DNA from: Listeria cossartiae subsp. cayugensis | GTDB taxonomy: Bacteria; Bacillota; Bacilli; Lactobacillales; Listeriaceae | Length of the DNA: 64,000 bases | Assembly: GCF_014229095.1 (NCBI RefSeq) | Contig: NZ_JAARZC010000006.1 | Coordinates: 33,772 to 97,771 of the forward strand | Reading direction: 5' to 3' | In this document: positions 47,965 through 56,956 of the stretch, piece after piece | Layout: each line of letters starts with the position of its first letter | Position numbering within the stretch: position 1 is the stretch's first letter | Notes under the pieces: model-generated | What the model was told of the DNA's origin: nothing | The model's database searches: none | Seen by the model: the letters and a program-made list of their open reading frames with translations, nothing else | Position numbers and translations under genes: made by a program

Positions 47965-48153
47965 TAAAAAAACCTCCATTTTTTAGAAAAATAATATAAA
48001 AATAACTAACATCAACATAATAACACACTTATATTCGTAATAGAAGGTTTATTTTTTAATAAAATGGGTATGATGATGAATTTGACTTAGAAGTCATACT
48101 TGCAATCAAACGAGAACAATCTTATAATTTAGAAAAATGCGGGAGGGATACGA

Positions 48154-48696
48154 ATGCGGATTACAGGGGAACGGATTTATTTAAGACCTTTTCAAATAGT
48201 AGATGCGAATCAAAAACTAGCATTTCATTTAGCAAATAAAGCATTTTTTGAAGGATATTCAATGGAACGGGATGAGCGATTTTATACGATAGAGGAACAG
48301 CAAGCGCTTATTTCACGTTTAGAGGATTTTGCTGCGAGTGATGTGGAATATTATTATGGGATTTTCTTGAATGATACTGATGAGCTGATTGGTACAATTA
48401 ATTTATTTAGCATTTTACGTGAATCGTTGCAGTCGGCATTCATTGGTTATTTTCTCGATAAAGAACATAATGGGAACGGTTATGCAACGGAAGCAGTACA
48501 ATTAATAGTAGATTTTGGTTTTGATATCCTTGGACTTCATCGTATCGAAGCCGGTGTAATGCCAAAAAATGAACGTTCTAAACAAGTACTTTTAAAAGCG
48601 GGCTTCCATTTAGAAGGGCTCGCAGTACAAAATGTTCGTATTAATGGTACATGGGAAGACCATCAAGTGCTTGCGATCATTAATCCCGGAGACTAA
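48154..48696 (+). CDS. GNAT acetyltransferase (RimJ/RimL type)
   Basis: A 180-aa acetyltransferase. YFLDKEHNGNGYATEAVQLIVDFGF is the CoA-binding A motif, and RIEAGVMPKNERSKQVLLKAGF is the typical RimL/YdaF follow-up. Start ATG 48154 after GGGAGGG. Acceptor unknown; homologues modify ribosomal proteins or small amines. Confidence 0.88.
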   Translation: MRITGERIYLRPFQIVDANQKLAFHLANKAFFEGYSMERDERFYTIEEQQALISRLEDFAASDVEYYYGIFLNDTDELIGTINLFSILRESLQSAFIGYFLDKEHNGNGYATEAVQLIVDFGFDILGLHRIEAGVMPKNERSKQVLLKAGFHLEGLAVQNVRINGTWEDHQVLAIINPGD

Positions 48697-48731
48697 AAAA
48701 ACAGCCAAGTGCGCGCACTTGGCTGTTTTTT
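48696..48731. terminator. Bidirectional terminator
   Basis: A perfect palindrome around AACAGCCAAGTGC and GCACTTGGCTGTT, flanked by A and T runs. Confidence 0.9.
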
Positions 48732-48735
48732 AATT

Positions 48736-49701
48736 TTAACGTCCGTCACCATATTCCCAGTTTCGAATCGCATCATCTTCATCAAACGAAATGAGTACAT
48801 CCGCAACGCCGCGCAGACTACCAATGTTTTCTTCTAAACGATCTTTAATATCATCTACTTCAGCGAGTGTCAGCATTGGGTCTAATTCAACCTCGACATC
48901 GACATGGAAAACGTCGCCTTCTTTAAGTACCGTTAAAACTTGAATATCGCGAACATCCGGATCGCTCATTACTAGCTGGCCAACTGTCAAATGCATACTT
49001 TGATCCGACTCGCCAATAACACCCGCTGCATTGTCCAAAAAGACTTTTCCAACAACGATAAACATCATGACACCAATCAACATCGAAGCAATACCTTCTG
49101 CTTGATGGAAAGGGGTGAAGTGGGAAATAATAACCGCAATCATCGCAAGCAGTCCGCCACCAGTTGCAACGGAATCTTCTAAAAATACCAGTTTGGTTGC
49201 CGCTTTTGCCTTACCGAGGTTTAAAATGCTGTCTTTAAACAATTGAAGTCCTTTTGATTCTAGACCAACATCATGTGCAATTTCATGCATTGCCTTCACT
49301 AAAACCGAAAACTCAAGTACGGTACAAAGTAAAAGGACTGTAAGGTTAATCAGAAAACCGGTCGAACTTGTCGGATGGATAATATGCGCGAAACCTTCAC
49401 GAATCGTTTCAAATGCCATAATCCCAACCACAATCACCGCACCAAGTAATACTAAGTTAACCATCCGCCCAAAACCATGCGGAAAACGTTTCGTTGGTCG
49501 TTTCTTACTTAAAGCAGAGCCGATAAAAACAAAAAATTGGTTAGCCGCATCACCAAGACTATGTAACGTTTCAGCAAACATCGCAATATTTCCTGTAAAA
49601 AAATAAGTCACGCCTTTAATAATGGAAACAATTGTATTAACAAGCGCCGCAGTTAAAGCCGATTTATTACCTTCTTTTAATAATCCTAATAATTCTTTCA
49701 T
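48736..49701 (-). CDS. Cation diffusion facilitator transporter
   Basis: Divalent-metal/proton antiporter, 321 aa from ATG 49701, which follows GGAGGAG; an ATG at 49725 would extend it by eight residues. HSLGDAANQFF carries the TM2 HxxxD metal site, and a cytoplasmic C-terminal domain (VHFHVDVEVELDPMLTL-like) ends it. Metal specificity not evident. Divergent from the vanZ-mprF operon. Confidence 0.9.
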   Translation of the reverse strand: MKELLGLLKEGNKSALTAALVNTIVSIIKGVTYFFTGNIAMFAETLHSLGDAANQFFVFIGSALSKKRPTKRFPHGFGRMVNLVLLGAVIVVGIMAFETIREGFAHIIHPTSSTGFLINLTVLLLCTVLEFSVLVKAMHEIAHDVGLESKGLQLFKDSILNLGKAKAATKLVFLEDSVATGGGLLAMIAVIISHFTPFHQAEGIASMLIGVMMFIVVGKVFLDNAAGVIGESDQSMHLTVGQLVMSDPDVRDIQVLTVLKEGDVFHVDVEVELDPMLTLAEVDDIKDRLEENIGSLRGVADVLISFDEDDAIRNWEYGDGR

Positions 49702-49777
49702 CCTAGTCTCCTCCACAAATATCATTAAGAAATTGTAGCACTTTTTCGGTTAAAAGGAAAATAAGAACCCGAAACCC

Positions 49778-49801
49778 TTACATAAGCTTGCAAAAATGTA
49801 A
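49778..49801. promoter_or_regulatory. Candidate VirR-binding inverted repeat
   Basis: TTACAT-N12-ATGTAA, centred about 59 bases before the predicted start of the vanZ-mprF transcript. A second repeat AGCTTG/CAAGCT (49785-49814) overlaps it. Confidence 0.5.
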
Positions 49802-49813
49802 GCACAAACAAGC

Positions 49814-49842
49814 TTTCTTTTCATTTTTATATCTGCTAAACT
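49814..49842 (+). promoter_or_regulatory. Promoter of the vanZ-mprF operon
   Basis: TTTCTT (49814-49819), 17-nt spacer, TAAACT (49837-49842). The poor -35 box is typical of an activator-dependent promoter. Confidence 0.6.
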
Positions 49843-49908
49843 GTTACTAGGAGCTTATTCAGAGAGTCTGAAAGCTGATTTTGAAACGGAAGGCGTTGGA
49901 ATACGAGA

Positions 49909-50583
49909 ATGCAGGTCCAAAAATGCCGTTTTTTTGTATTGTTATTGCCAGTATTATATCTCCTTTACGGGATTTCGCTCGCATTACAATTTGGGAATAA
50001 CGCTGATTTAATCAATGCGATTGCTAATAGTTGTTTACTTTTTTTAGCGACAATCATATTAACTAACATGGCGCAGCTGAAAAATTGGATTGACTTTATC
50101 TGGTTTTGTGTTTTTATTCTTTATATAATTATCTTATTACACCTAGTGGCTTACATATCAATTGGAGATTTCGTGAATAGTACGTATACCGGAACCTTCC
50201 ATATTCAAAAAGAAATGATGAATTTAATACCTTTTACAACAATAGAAAATACATTCAAGCAAACATTACCAACGATGCCTACTATCATTCAAATTATCGG
50301 GAATGTTTTATTACTATGCCCACTGTCTTTCTTCATGCTTTACTTCAAAATAACAAACACAGCGAGCAAAACACTGCTAGTAGTATTCCTTACTTCATGC
50401 GGCATCGAACTACTACAATTTGCACAAACAACGATGATTACAGGATTCGAAGGCATTTCGCTACCACCTAATCGTTCGACAGACATAGATGACATCATTC
50501 TAAATACGTTAAGTGGTTTAATCGGTATTATGCTCGCGTATGCTGTACCGTCCGTTAGAAAACGAATAAATAAAAGAAGATGA
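49909..50583 (+). CDS. VanZ-family membrane protein
   Basis: A 224-aa integral membrane protein with about five helices and the VanZ signature ELLQFAQTTMITGFEG then STDIDDIILNTLSG. VanZ itself gives low teicoplanin resistance. In Listeria the gene upstream of mprF is co-transcribed with it and under VirR control (recalled). The start ATG 49909 has only a distant GGAAGG. Confidence 0.87.
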   Translation: MQVQKCRFFVLLLPVLYLLYGISLALQFGNNADLINAIANSCLLFLATIILTNMAQLKNWIDFIWFCVFILYIIILLHLVAYISIGDFVNSTYTGTFHIQKEMMNLIPFTTIENTFKQTLPTMPTIIQIIGNVLLLCPLSFFMLYFKITNTASKTLLVVFLTSCGIELLQFAQTTMITGFEGISLPPNRSTDIDDIILNTLSGLIGIMLAYAVPSVRKRINKRR

Positions 50584-50609
50584 ATGGAAAATGTTAAGGA
50601 GACTCTGTT

Positions 50610-53207
50610 ATGAAAGAAAAATTAATGCAAGCCTATGCTTGGTTTCAAAAAAATAGCACCATCGTCAAAATTGTCTTTATCACTTTTGTAATGGGATTTG
50701 TTATCTACGAAATTATTAATATTGCGACCGGAATTGACTATTCGTCATTAAAAGCCAATATCACTTCCCAAAGCCCAGAACAAATATTTATTATGTTTAT
50801 CGTCGGCTTAATCGCAGTGACCCCAATGCTTTTATATGATTATGTCATTGTTAAGTTGTTACCCGGAAAGTTTTCACCATCACATGTGATTGCTTCTGGT
50901 TGGATCACCAATACTTTTACGAATATTGGCGGATTCGGTGGGGTGTTAGGAGCCAGCCTAAGAGCAAGCTTCTACGGAAAAAATGCTTCCCATAAAGAAA
51001 TTTTACTAGCTATTTCCAAAATTGCTTTATTCTTAGTATCTGGCTTATCGATTTACTGTTTAGTATCATTAGCCACATTACTCATTCCAGGATTTGCAGA
51101 TCATTTTGTTAATTACTGGCCGTGGTTACTTGCTGGAGGACTTTATTTCCCTATTTTATTCACAATCACAAAATGGAAAAGTAAGTCACTTTTCGTCGAT
51201 TTGCCAATTAAAAGAGAATTAACTTTAATTGTAGCGTCCCTTTTAGAGTGGGGCTTTGCATTCGGTTGTTTCGCTATTATTGGTACGTTAATGGGAGAGC
51301 CAGTAGACATCTTCAAAGTATTCCCGTTATTCGTCATCGCTTCTGTTATCGGAATCGCGTCCATGGTTCCCGGTGGTGTAGGGACGTTTGACGTTGTAAT
51401 GATTCTTGGACTAAGCCAATTAGGCGTTTCGCAAGAGTTGGCGCTCGCGTGGATGCTATTTTATCGGATTTTCTACTATATTATTCCATTCGTAGTCGGG
51501 TTACTATTCTTCGTTCAAAAAGCCGGCAAACGAGTGAATGACTTTTTAGAAGGCTTGCCACTGCTATTTTTACAAAAAGTGGCGCATCGCTTTTTAGTTA
51601 TTTTTGTCTATGGATCTGGTTTACTGCTAATTTTATCTTCATCTGTGCCAAACGCGATTTATCACGTGCCATTTCTATACAAAATTATGCCGTTTAATTT
51701 CTTATTTACATCCCAAATTACGATTGTTGCTTTCGGCTTTTTACTGCTCGGACTTGCACGAGGGATTGAATGTAAAACGAAAAAAGCATACATTATTACG
51801 GTTATCGTCCTAGGTTGCGCGATTTTCAATACATTAGCTCGCGTATTCTCGATTAAGCAAGCTATCTTTTTAGGAATTGTTTTATTATGTTTATTCCTAG
51901 CTCGTAATGAATTTTACCGGGAAAAACTGGTATATACATGGAGTAAAGTAATTATTGATAGCATTATTTTCATTGTTTGTTTGGCAGGTTATATCGTTAT
52001 CGGTATTTACAATTCGCCAAATATCAAGCATTCTAAAGAAATTCCAGACTATTTACGTATTGCCTCTGAACATCTATGGTTAGTCGGATTTGTCGGTGTC
52101 TTTATCGCTGTCGTTAGTCTAGTGGTTATCTACATTTATTTATCTACAACAAAAGAAAAATTAGGCTCACCATTTGAAGCTGTCAAAGTGCGTGACCACC
52201 TAGCAAAATGGGGCGGAAATGAAGTCAGCCATACAATGTTCTTACGTGATAAACTGCTTTTCTGGGCAGCAAACGGGGAAGTGCTTTTCTCTTACCGAAT
52301 TATTGCGGACAAAATGGTTATCATGGGAGAGCCAACCGGAAATATGGATAAAATGGAAGATGCGATTGAAGAAGTGATGATGAACGCGGATCGTTTCGGT
52401 TATCGACCAGTTTTCTATGAAGTTCGCGGCACAATGATTCCTTATTTACACGATCACGGCTTTGACTTTATCAAACTAGGTGAAGAAGGCTTCGTGGACG
52501 TCCAAAACTTCACTATGAGCGGCAAAAAGAAAAAAGGCGAACGCGCACTAATGAACAAGTTAGAACGCGAAGGCTATACATTCGAAATAATAAATCCACC
52601 ATTTGATCATGAAACATGGACGACACTACGAGCTGTGTCCGATGAATGGCTGGATGGTAGGGAAGAAAAAGGTTTTTCCCTAGGATTCTTTGATACCTAT
52701 TATCTCGAACAAGCACCAATCGCCATCGCTAAAAACGGAGAAGGCACGGTCGTTGGTTTTGCCTCAATGATGCCATCTTATACAGACGAAATGACGTCCA
52801 TCGACTTAATGCGTTATTCCAAAGAAGCGCCATCAGGTATTATGGATTTCCTTTTCATCAACTTATTCGAACAAGCCAAAGAAGATGGCTTCCAAACATT
52901 TAATGCCGGCATGGCGCCACTTGCGAATGTCGGAGAAAGCAAATATGCCTTTTTAGGAGAACGATTAGCAGGACTTGTTTACCGTTATAGCCAAGGATTC
53001 TACGGCTTCAAAGGATTACGTAATTTCAAATCCAAATATGTTACCGAATGGGAACAGAAATTTGTTGCCTTTAGAAAACGAAGCTCCATTGCTTTTACGA
53101 TGTTACAACTAATGATTCTCGTTGGTAAAAAACGACCACTTGCAAACAACCAAGTCGTCCTTGATTTGCCGCTTGAAGAACAAACAAAAAAACCAGATTC
53201 TGAGTAA
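50610..53207 (+). CDS. mprF: Lysylphosphatidylglycerol synthase/flippase MprF
   Basis: Transfers lysine from Lys-tRNA to phosphatidylglycerol and flips the product, lowering the negative surface charge and giving resistance to cationic peptides (established). 865 aa: an N-terminal membrane part (about 1-510, up to 14 helices) and a C-terminal GNAT-like synthase (about 530-850) ending ERLAGLVYRYSQGFYGFKGLRNFKSKY. Ribosome site TTAAGGAGA. Its stop codon TAA lies in the loop of the terminator hairpin. Confidence 0.95.
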   Translation: MKEKLMQAYAWFQKNSTIVKIVFITFVMGFVIYEIINIATGIDYSSLKANITSQSPEQIFIMFIVGLIAVTPMLLYDYVIVKLLPGKFSPSHVIASGWITNTFTNIGGFGGVLGASLRASFYGKNASHKEILLAISKIALFLVSGLSIYCLVSLATLLIPGFADHFVNYWPWLLAGGLYFPILFTITKWKSKSLFVDLPIKRELTLIVASLLEWGFAFGCFAIIGTLMGEPVDIFKVFPLFVIASVIGIASMVPGGVGTFDVVMILGLSQLGVSQELALAWMLFYRIFYYIIPFVVGLLFFVQKAGKRVNDFLEGLPLLFLQKVAHRFLVIFVYGSGLLLILSSSVPNAIYHVPFLYKIMPFNFLFTSQITIVAFGFLLLGLARGIECKTKKAYIITVIVLGCAIFNTLARVFSIKQAIFLGIVLLCLFLARNEFYREKLVYTWSKVIIDSIIFIVCLAGYIVIGIYNSPNIKHSKEIPDYLRIASEHLWLVGFVGVFIAVVSLVVIYIYLSTTKEKLGSPFEAVKVRDHLAKWGGNEVSHTMFLRDKLLFWAANGEVLFSYRIIADKMVIMGEPTGNMDKMEDAIEEVMMNADRFGYRPVFYEVRGTMIPYLHDHGFDFIKLGEEGFVDVQNFTMSGKKKKGERALMNKLEREGYTFEIINPPFDHETWTTLRAVSDEWLDGREEKGFSLGFFDTYYLEQAPIAIAKNGEGTVVGFASMMPSYTDEMTSIDLMRYSKEAPSGIMDFLFINLFEQAKEDGFQTFNAGMAPLANVGESKYAFLGERLAGLVYRYSQGFYGFKGLRNFKSKYVTEWEQKFVAFRKRSSIAFTMLQLMILVGKKRPLANNQVVLDLPLEEQTKKPDSE

Positions 53208-53229
53208 ATTCAGAGTCTGGTTTTTTATT
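53187..53229. terminator. Terminator of the vanZ-mprF operon
   Basis: AAAAAACCAGATTCTGA and TCAGAGTCTGGTTTTTT pair with one mismatch; the loop holds the mprF stop codon. Confidence 0.9.
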
Positions 53230-54130
53230 AATCAAGCAAGTCATCTAGCGCTTCCTGTAAAGTTTCAAAGTGAAATTCAAAATGATGACTCATTAATTTT
53301 TCCGGATAAGCTCGCTGGCTATCTAAAATAGTCATAGCGCGTTCACCAAGAATAAACTTGATAATTTTTTTAGGAACGGGCGTTTTATATGGTTTATGCA
53401 TCTTTTTCCCGAGTCGTTCCGCAAATTTCTTTTCTTGGACAGGATGTGGAGCAGTAAAGTTAACGACGCCACTTATTTCCTCATGGTCAAAAAGAAATAA
53501 TAACGCTGCGACAACATCGTCAATATGAATCCAGGAATACCATTGTCTACCATTACCAAAACGGCCACCCGTATAAGTTTGAAATAGCTTTTCGAAAACA
53601 GGGAATGAGCCTCCATCCGTCCCAAGCACAAGACCAAAGCGCGCATAAACAACGCGAATACCTAAGTCTCCCGCCGCACGCGCAGTTTTTTCCCATTCAT
53701 AAACCGTTTTTCCTAAGAAATTATCGGCATAGTCATTTTCTTCTGTATCCAGATAAATAGTTGATTTAGAGGACGTATAAGCCCCAATTGCACTTGCATT
53801 AATCCACAGTTTTGGCTTGGATTTCATTTTCTTCACAATCGATAGAAGCGCTGAAGTAGCTTCGATGCGGCTATTTACAATCACTTTCTTTCTATCATAA
53901 GTCCATTTTTCATCCATCAAACCAGCACCTGCAAAATTAATACAAACATCCACTGGTAAATCGTCTAAATTAGGTAATTTATCATCATTTAACCATTCAA
54001 TATAATGTACATTCGCGCGGTTTTTTAGCTTTTGTCTCGTTAAAATATAAAGTTCATGATCAGATTTTTCTAATTCATGTACTAAATGATCACCAATAAA
54101 ACCCGTTGCGCCTGTAAGTAAGATATGCAA
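53228..54130 (-). CDS. TIGR01777-family NAD-binding epimerase (YfhF-like)
   Basis: A 300-aa extended SDR of the YfhF/TIGR01777 family, once called cell-division inhibitor SulA-like. Rossmann motif GATGFIG; NASAIGAY and RFGLVLG motifs typical of the family. The chosen TTG start (54130) follows AGAGGTGATAAAA; the in-frame GTG at 54139 is part of the ribosome site. Function unknown. Its position beside recX matches Bacillus subtilis yfhF-yfhG. Confidence 0.85.
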   Translation of the reverse strand: MHILLTGATGFIGDHLVHELEKSDHELYILTRQKLKNRANVHYIEWLNDDKLPNLDDLPVDVCINFAGAGLMDEKWTYDRKKVIVNSRIEATSALLSIVKKMKSKPKLWINASAIGAYTSSKSTIYLDTEENDYADNFLGKTVYEWEKTARAAGDLGIRVVYARFGLVLGTDGGSFPVFEKLFQTYTGGRFGNGRQWYSWIHIDDVVAALLFLFDHEEISGVVNFTAPHPVQEKKFAERLGKKMHKPYKTPVPKKIIKFILGERAMTILDSQRAYPEKLMSHHFEFHFETLQEALDDLLD

Positions 54131-54227
54131 TTTTATCACCTCTTTATTGTCCTAACTAGTTTATTCCCTTTTTAGTAGTATTAAAACCATTTTTTGCGGT
54201 ATGATAGAGAAGAGAAGGAGGCGGATT

Positions 54228-55037
54228 ATGAAAATCACGTCCATAAGTGTCCAACAGAAAAACAAAGAACGCTACAACATTTTTATTGATGAAAAATACA
54301 ACTTTAGTGTTGACGAAGAAGTTTTAGCCCGCTACCAGCTAATGAAAGGAAAAACACTAACTGAGGCTGAAATAGAAGAACTCAAACAAGCCGATATGGT
54401 TCGCAAAGGTCTTAATAAAGCAATTAATTTCTTATCTCACCGCGTCCGCTCGGAAAAAGAAATTCGCGATTATTTAAGAAAACAGGAAATGGAACCTTTT
54501 GCCATCGATGAGATTTTAAAAAAATTAGCCGACATGGACTACATTAACGATGTCGAATTTGCGGAACTATACACCAAAACCCAAATCAAGACAACACTAA
54601 AAGGCCCGCGAACGATCGAACGCGAACTAGTCGAAAAAGGCTTAACACGAGAAATCATTAGCCAAGTTATCGAAGAATATTCCGACGAAGCCCAGCTCGA
54701 AAATGCCACGAAACAAGCAATCAAAATCATGAAGCGCAACAACAAAAGTGCCAAAAAAATGCTCCAACAAAAAATTATCACCGACTTAATTCAAAAAGGA
54801 TATACGAGTGAATTAGCCAAAACAGCTGCCATAGAAGCAACGAGCGAAATAGCTGTAGCCGATGAAGCAGATATCTTACAAAAACAAGTCGAAAAAACCA
54901 TGCGCAAAAATAAACGCTACAAACCTAGTATCGCTAAGCAAAAAACAATCACATCGCTAATGCAGAAAGGTTTTTCTTATGATACAATTCAATCATACCT
55001 AACTGAAAATGAAATCAGTTTCGAGGAGGAAGAGTGA
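54228..55037 (+). CDS. recX: Regulatory protein RecX
   Basis: RecA modulator, 269 aa from ATG 54228, where AAGGAGG precedes the start; an upstream frame from 54201 is not supported. The long RecX form of Firmicutes with three helical repeats: KAINFLSHRVRSEKEIRDYL, ELYTKTQIKTTLKGPRTIERELVEKG and later copies. It is followed by yfhJ with one base between stop and next start. Confidence 0.9.
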   Translation: MKITSISVQQKNKERYNIFIDEKYNFSVDEEVLARYQLMKGKTLTEAEIEELKQADMVRKGLNKAINFLSHRVRSEKEIRDYLRKQEMEPFAIDEILKKLADMDYINDVEFAELYTKTQIKTTLKGPRTIERELVEKGLTREIISQVIEEYSDEAQLENATKQAIKIMKRNNKSAKKMLQQKIITDLIQKGYTSELAKTAAIEATSEIAVADEADILQKQVEKTMRKNKRYKPSIAKQKTITSLMQKGFSYDTIQSYLTENEISFEEEE

Positions 55038-55038
55038 A

Positions 55039-55272
55039 GTGTACACATATTTAGATGAACTAACGGCGGAATTGATGGCTAAAAACCCGCATTTAGATAA
55101 AGAAAAAGCTTTATGGTGGATTGAAATGCTTTGGTCCGATTTCGAAAGTTCCTATGCAAAAGCAGGTTACCCATACCGCGGTCCTGAATACGCGGCGGAT
55201 TACGTTCGTCAGCAAATCGAGCGCCACGGTAGCTTTTTACATCAAGTTGAACGAAAAGACCCAAACAAATAG
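55039..55272 (+). CDS. YfhJ-family (WVELL) small protein
   Basis: A 77-aa protein starting at GTG 55039 after GAGGAGGAAGAG. The family WVELL motif appears as WWIEML, followed by DFESSYAKAGYPYRG, matching Bacillus YfhJ by eye. No function is known. Its position in the recX to mutY block is conserved in Bacillus. Start overlaps the recX frame region, so translation is probably coupled. Confidence 0.85.
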   Translation: MYTYLDELTAELMAKNPHLDKEKALWWIEMLWSDFESSYAKAGYPYRGPEYAADYVRQQIERHGSFLHQVERKDPNK

Positions 55273-55283
55273 GAGTGAACAAA

Positions 55284-55745
55284 GTGAAAGTAAGAGGATT
55301 TGAGGTAGTAAATGAAGCAAGCAGAAAGTTTCCAGAACAAACGATATCTTTACCAATACGCGGTGATAAAGGTTCAGCCGGCTATGATTTCTTCTCCAAC
55401 GAAACAATAACTATCGCGCCAGGAGAAAAACATATTTTTTGGACAGATATTAAAAGTTATATGCAAGAAGATGAAGTGTTAAATATCCATGTGCGTTCTT
55501 CCATTGGTATTAAAAAAGGGTTATTACTATGTAACGGTACAGGAATTATCGATTCTTCTTATTATAGTAATCCTGGTAATGACGGCAACATCGGTATTGC
55601 CATCAAAAATTTCTCTTCCGAACCAGTAGTAATTGAAGCTGGTGAACGTGTTGCGCAAGGCGTATTCCAAAAATACTTAGTAGCTGATACAGATATCGTT
55701 GCCAACGAAACACGTGTTGGTGGGGTAGGAAGTACAGGTAGATAA
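55284..55745 (+). CDS. dut: dUTP diphosphatase
   Basis: Trimeric dUTPase, 153 aa from GTG 55284 (an upstream GTG at 55275 overlaps the ribosome site AGGAG). Motif 1 GSAGYDFFS, motif 2 VRSSIGIKKG, motif 3 GIIDSSYYSNPGNDGNIGI, motif 4 GERVAQGVF and motif 5 RVGGVGSTGR are all present. Motif 3 carries an insertion compared with the common GVIDSDYRGEI form. Prevents uracil incorporation into DNA. Confidence 0.9.
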   Translation: MKVRGFEVVNEASRKFPEQTISLPIRGDKGSAGYDFFSNETITIAPGEKHIFWTDIKSYMQEDEVLNIHVRSSIGIKKGLLLCNGTGIIDSSYYSNPGNDGNIGIAIKNFSSEPVVIEAGERVAQGVFQKYLVADTDIVANETRVGGVGSTGR

Positions 55746-55779
55746 ATAAAAAAGACCCGGAATCCGGGTCTTTTTTTTA
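55745..55779. terminator. Bidirectional terminator after dut
   Basis: AAAAAAGACCCGGA and TCCGGGTCTTTTTTTT; almost no loop between the arms. Confidence 0.85.
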
Positions 55780-56757
55780 AATACTAACAGGTGCTAGCTT
55801 TTTGTATAATTTTTCTGTCGAGAAAATCCAACCAGTGTACGATGAGATAATGTTTAAATCATCATCTAGCTTAACTACTGCTACAAATGGATAATGTCCA
55901 TTACTGCGATAACGTAAATCGGTAAAGGTTACATAAGTACCATCTAGTTTTTCCTCAATACGCCAGTTGTAAACTTTGGAGAAAGAGATAAAAGCAGCGA
56001 GGTTTTTGTCTTTTTTTGCAGAACGAATGATTTCATTATCTGGAACGGGTAAGCGGTCAAATTTTTCATAGATAGAGATGTTACGTTTGAAAGCTCGACC
56101 TACATAATAATGATCTTTGGTTGTTACTGCCACACGCCACTGGAAGAAGTGGATAGTGGAAGCGATAATGATTTCTTCTGAATCAGGAATTAAGTTTTGA
56201 ACTGCATGTTTGATCATTCGCTGTGTAACGAATCTTGCCACATAATAAAGTGCCAAAATGACGTAAAGCGTGCCAAACGTAGGTAATGCTGGCGAACCTA
56301 ACAACCAAGCCGCAATAGCAACTACATGAGAACCAAAAATGAACCAATCAAACGTGTTGATAAATCCAAATGCGACCCATGTTTCTTTAAACGGTCTAAT
56401 TGCTTGTGTCCCGTAAGCATTAAAAATATCTACAAAAATGTGTAATCCCACCGCGATAAACGTCCATAACAGTAAATGAATAAACGTGGCCGCCGGGAAA
56501 AGTAAATATAAAATCGATGAAATAAGTAATGGCCAAATGGCAAGCATCGGCAAGGAATGCGTGATTCCTCGGTGATTTCTAATATAATCAGCGTTGTTTT
56601 TAAGTTTTAATACAGTGTCAATGTCTGGAATTTGTGAACCAATAATTGTTGCTGTCATAATACCAATGGCAGCTTGAGAACTTCCGGCAACTACCGGGTC
56701 TACGGTTGCTAACGCTCCGAGTGCAATTCCCATTACTACGTGTGTGCCAGTATCCAA
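55777..56757 (-). CDS. YdjM/YfhP-family metal-dependent hydrolase, membrane protein
   Basis: A DUF457-type membrane protein, 326 aa from TTG 56757, which follows AGAGGAGGCAAAGTC; a longer frame reaches 56823 with no ribosome site. N-terminal HVVMGIALGALA and HRGITHSLPML carry the metal-like histidine/aspartate residues of the family, with several membrane helices in the first 190 residues and a soluble tail. The yfhP position next to mutY is conserved in Bacillus. Confidence 0.85.
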   Translation of the reverse strand: MDTGTHVVMGIALGALATVDPVVAGSSQAAIGIMTATIIGSQIPDIDTVLKLKNNADYIRNHRGITHSLPMLAIWPLLISSILYLLFPAATFIHLLLWTFIAVGLHIFVDIFNAYGTQAIRPFKETWVAFGFINTFDWFIFGSHVVAIAAWLLGSPALPTFGTLYVILALYYVARFVTQRMIKHAVQNLIPDSEEIIIASTIHFFQWRVAVTTKDHYYVGRAFKRNISIYEKFDRLPVPDNEIIRSAKKDKNLAAFISFSKVYNWRIEEKLDGTYVTFTDLRYRSNGHYPFVAVVKLDDDLNIISSYTGWIFSTEKLYKKLAPVSI

Positions 56758-56956
56758 TGACTTTGCCTCCTCTAAAATCGGTCTTGAAAAATACAAGTCG
56801 TGTTGCCTAAAAGAGCACAACACTATTCAATTAAGCCAGCATTCGGTATAATAGAAATCGGCTTAAGAATGGGTATACTATTTTATTCCCTGTCTACATT
56901 ATACTACACATCCGGAGCAACACACATTAGAAATCTATTAGAATTACGAGGGGAAA

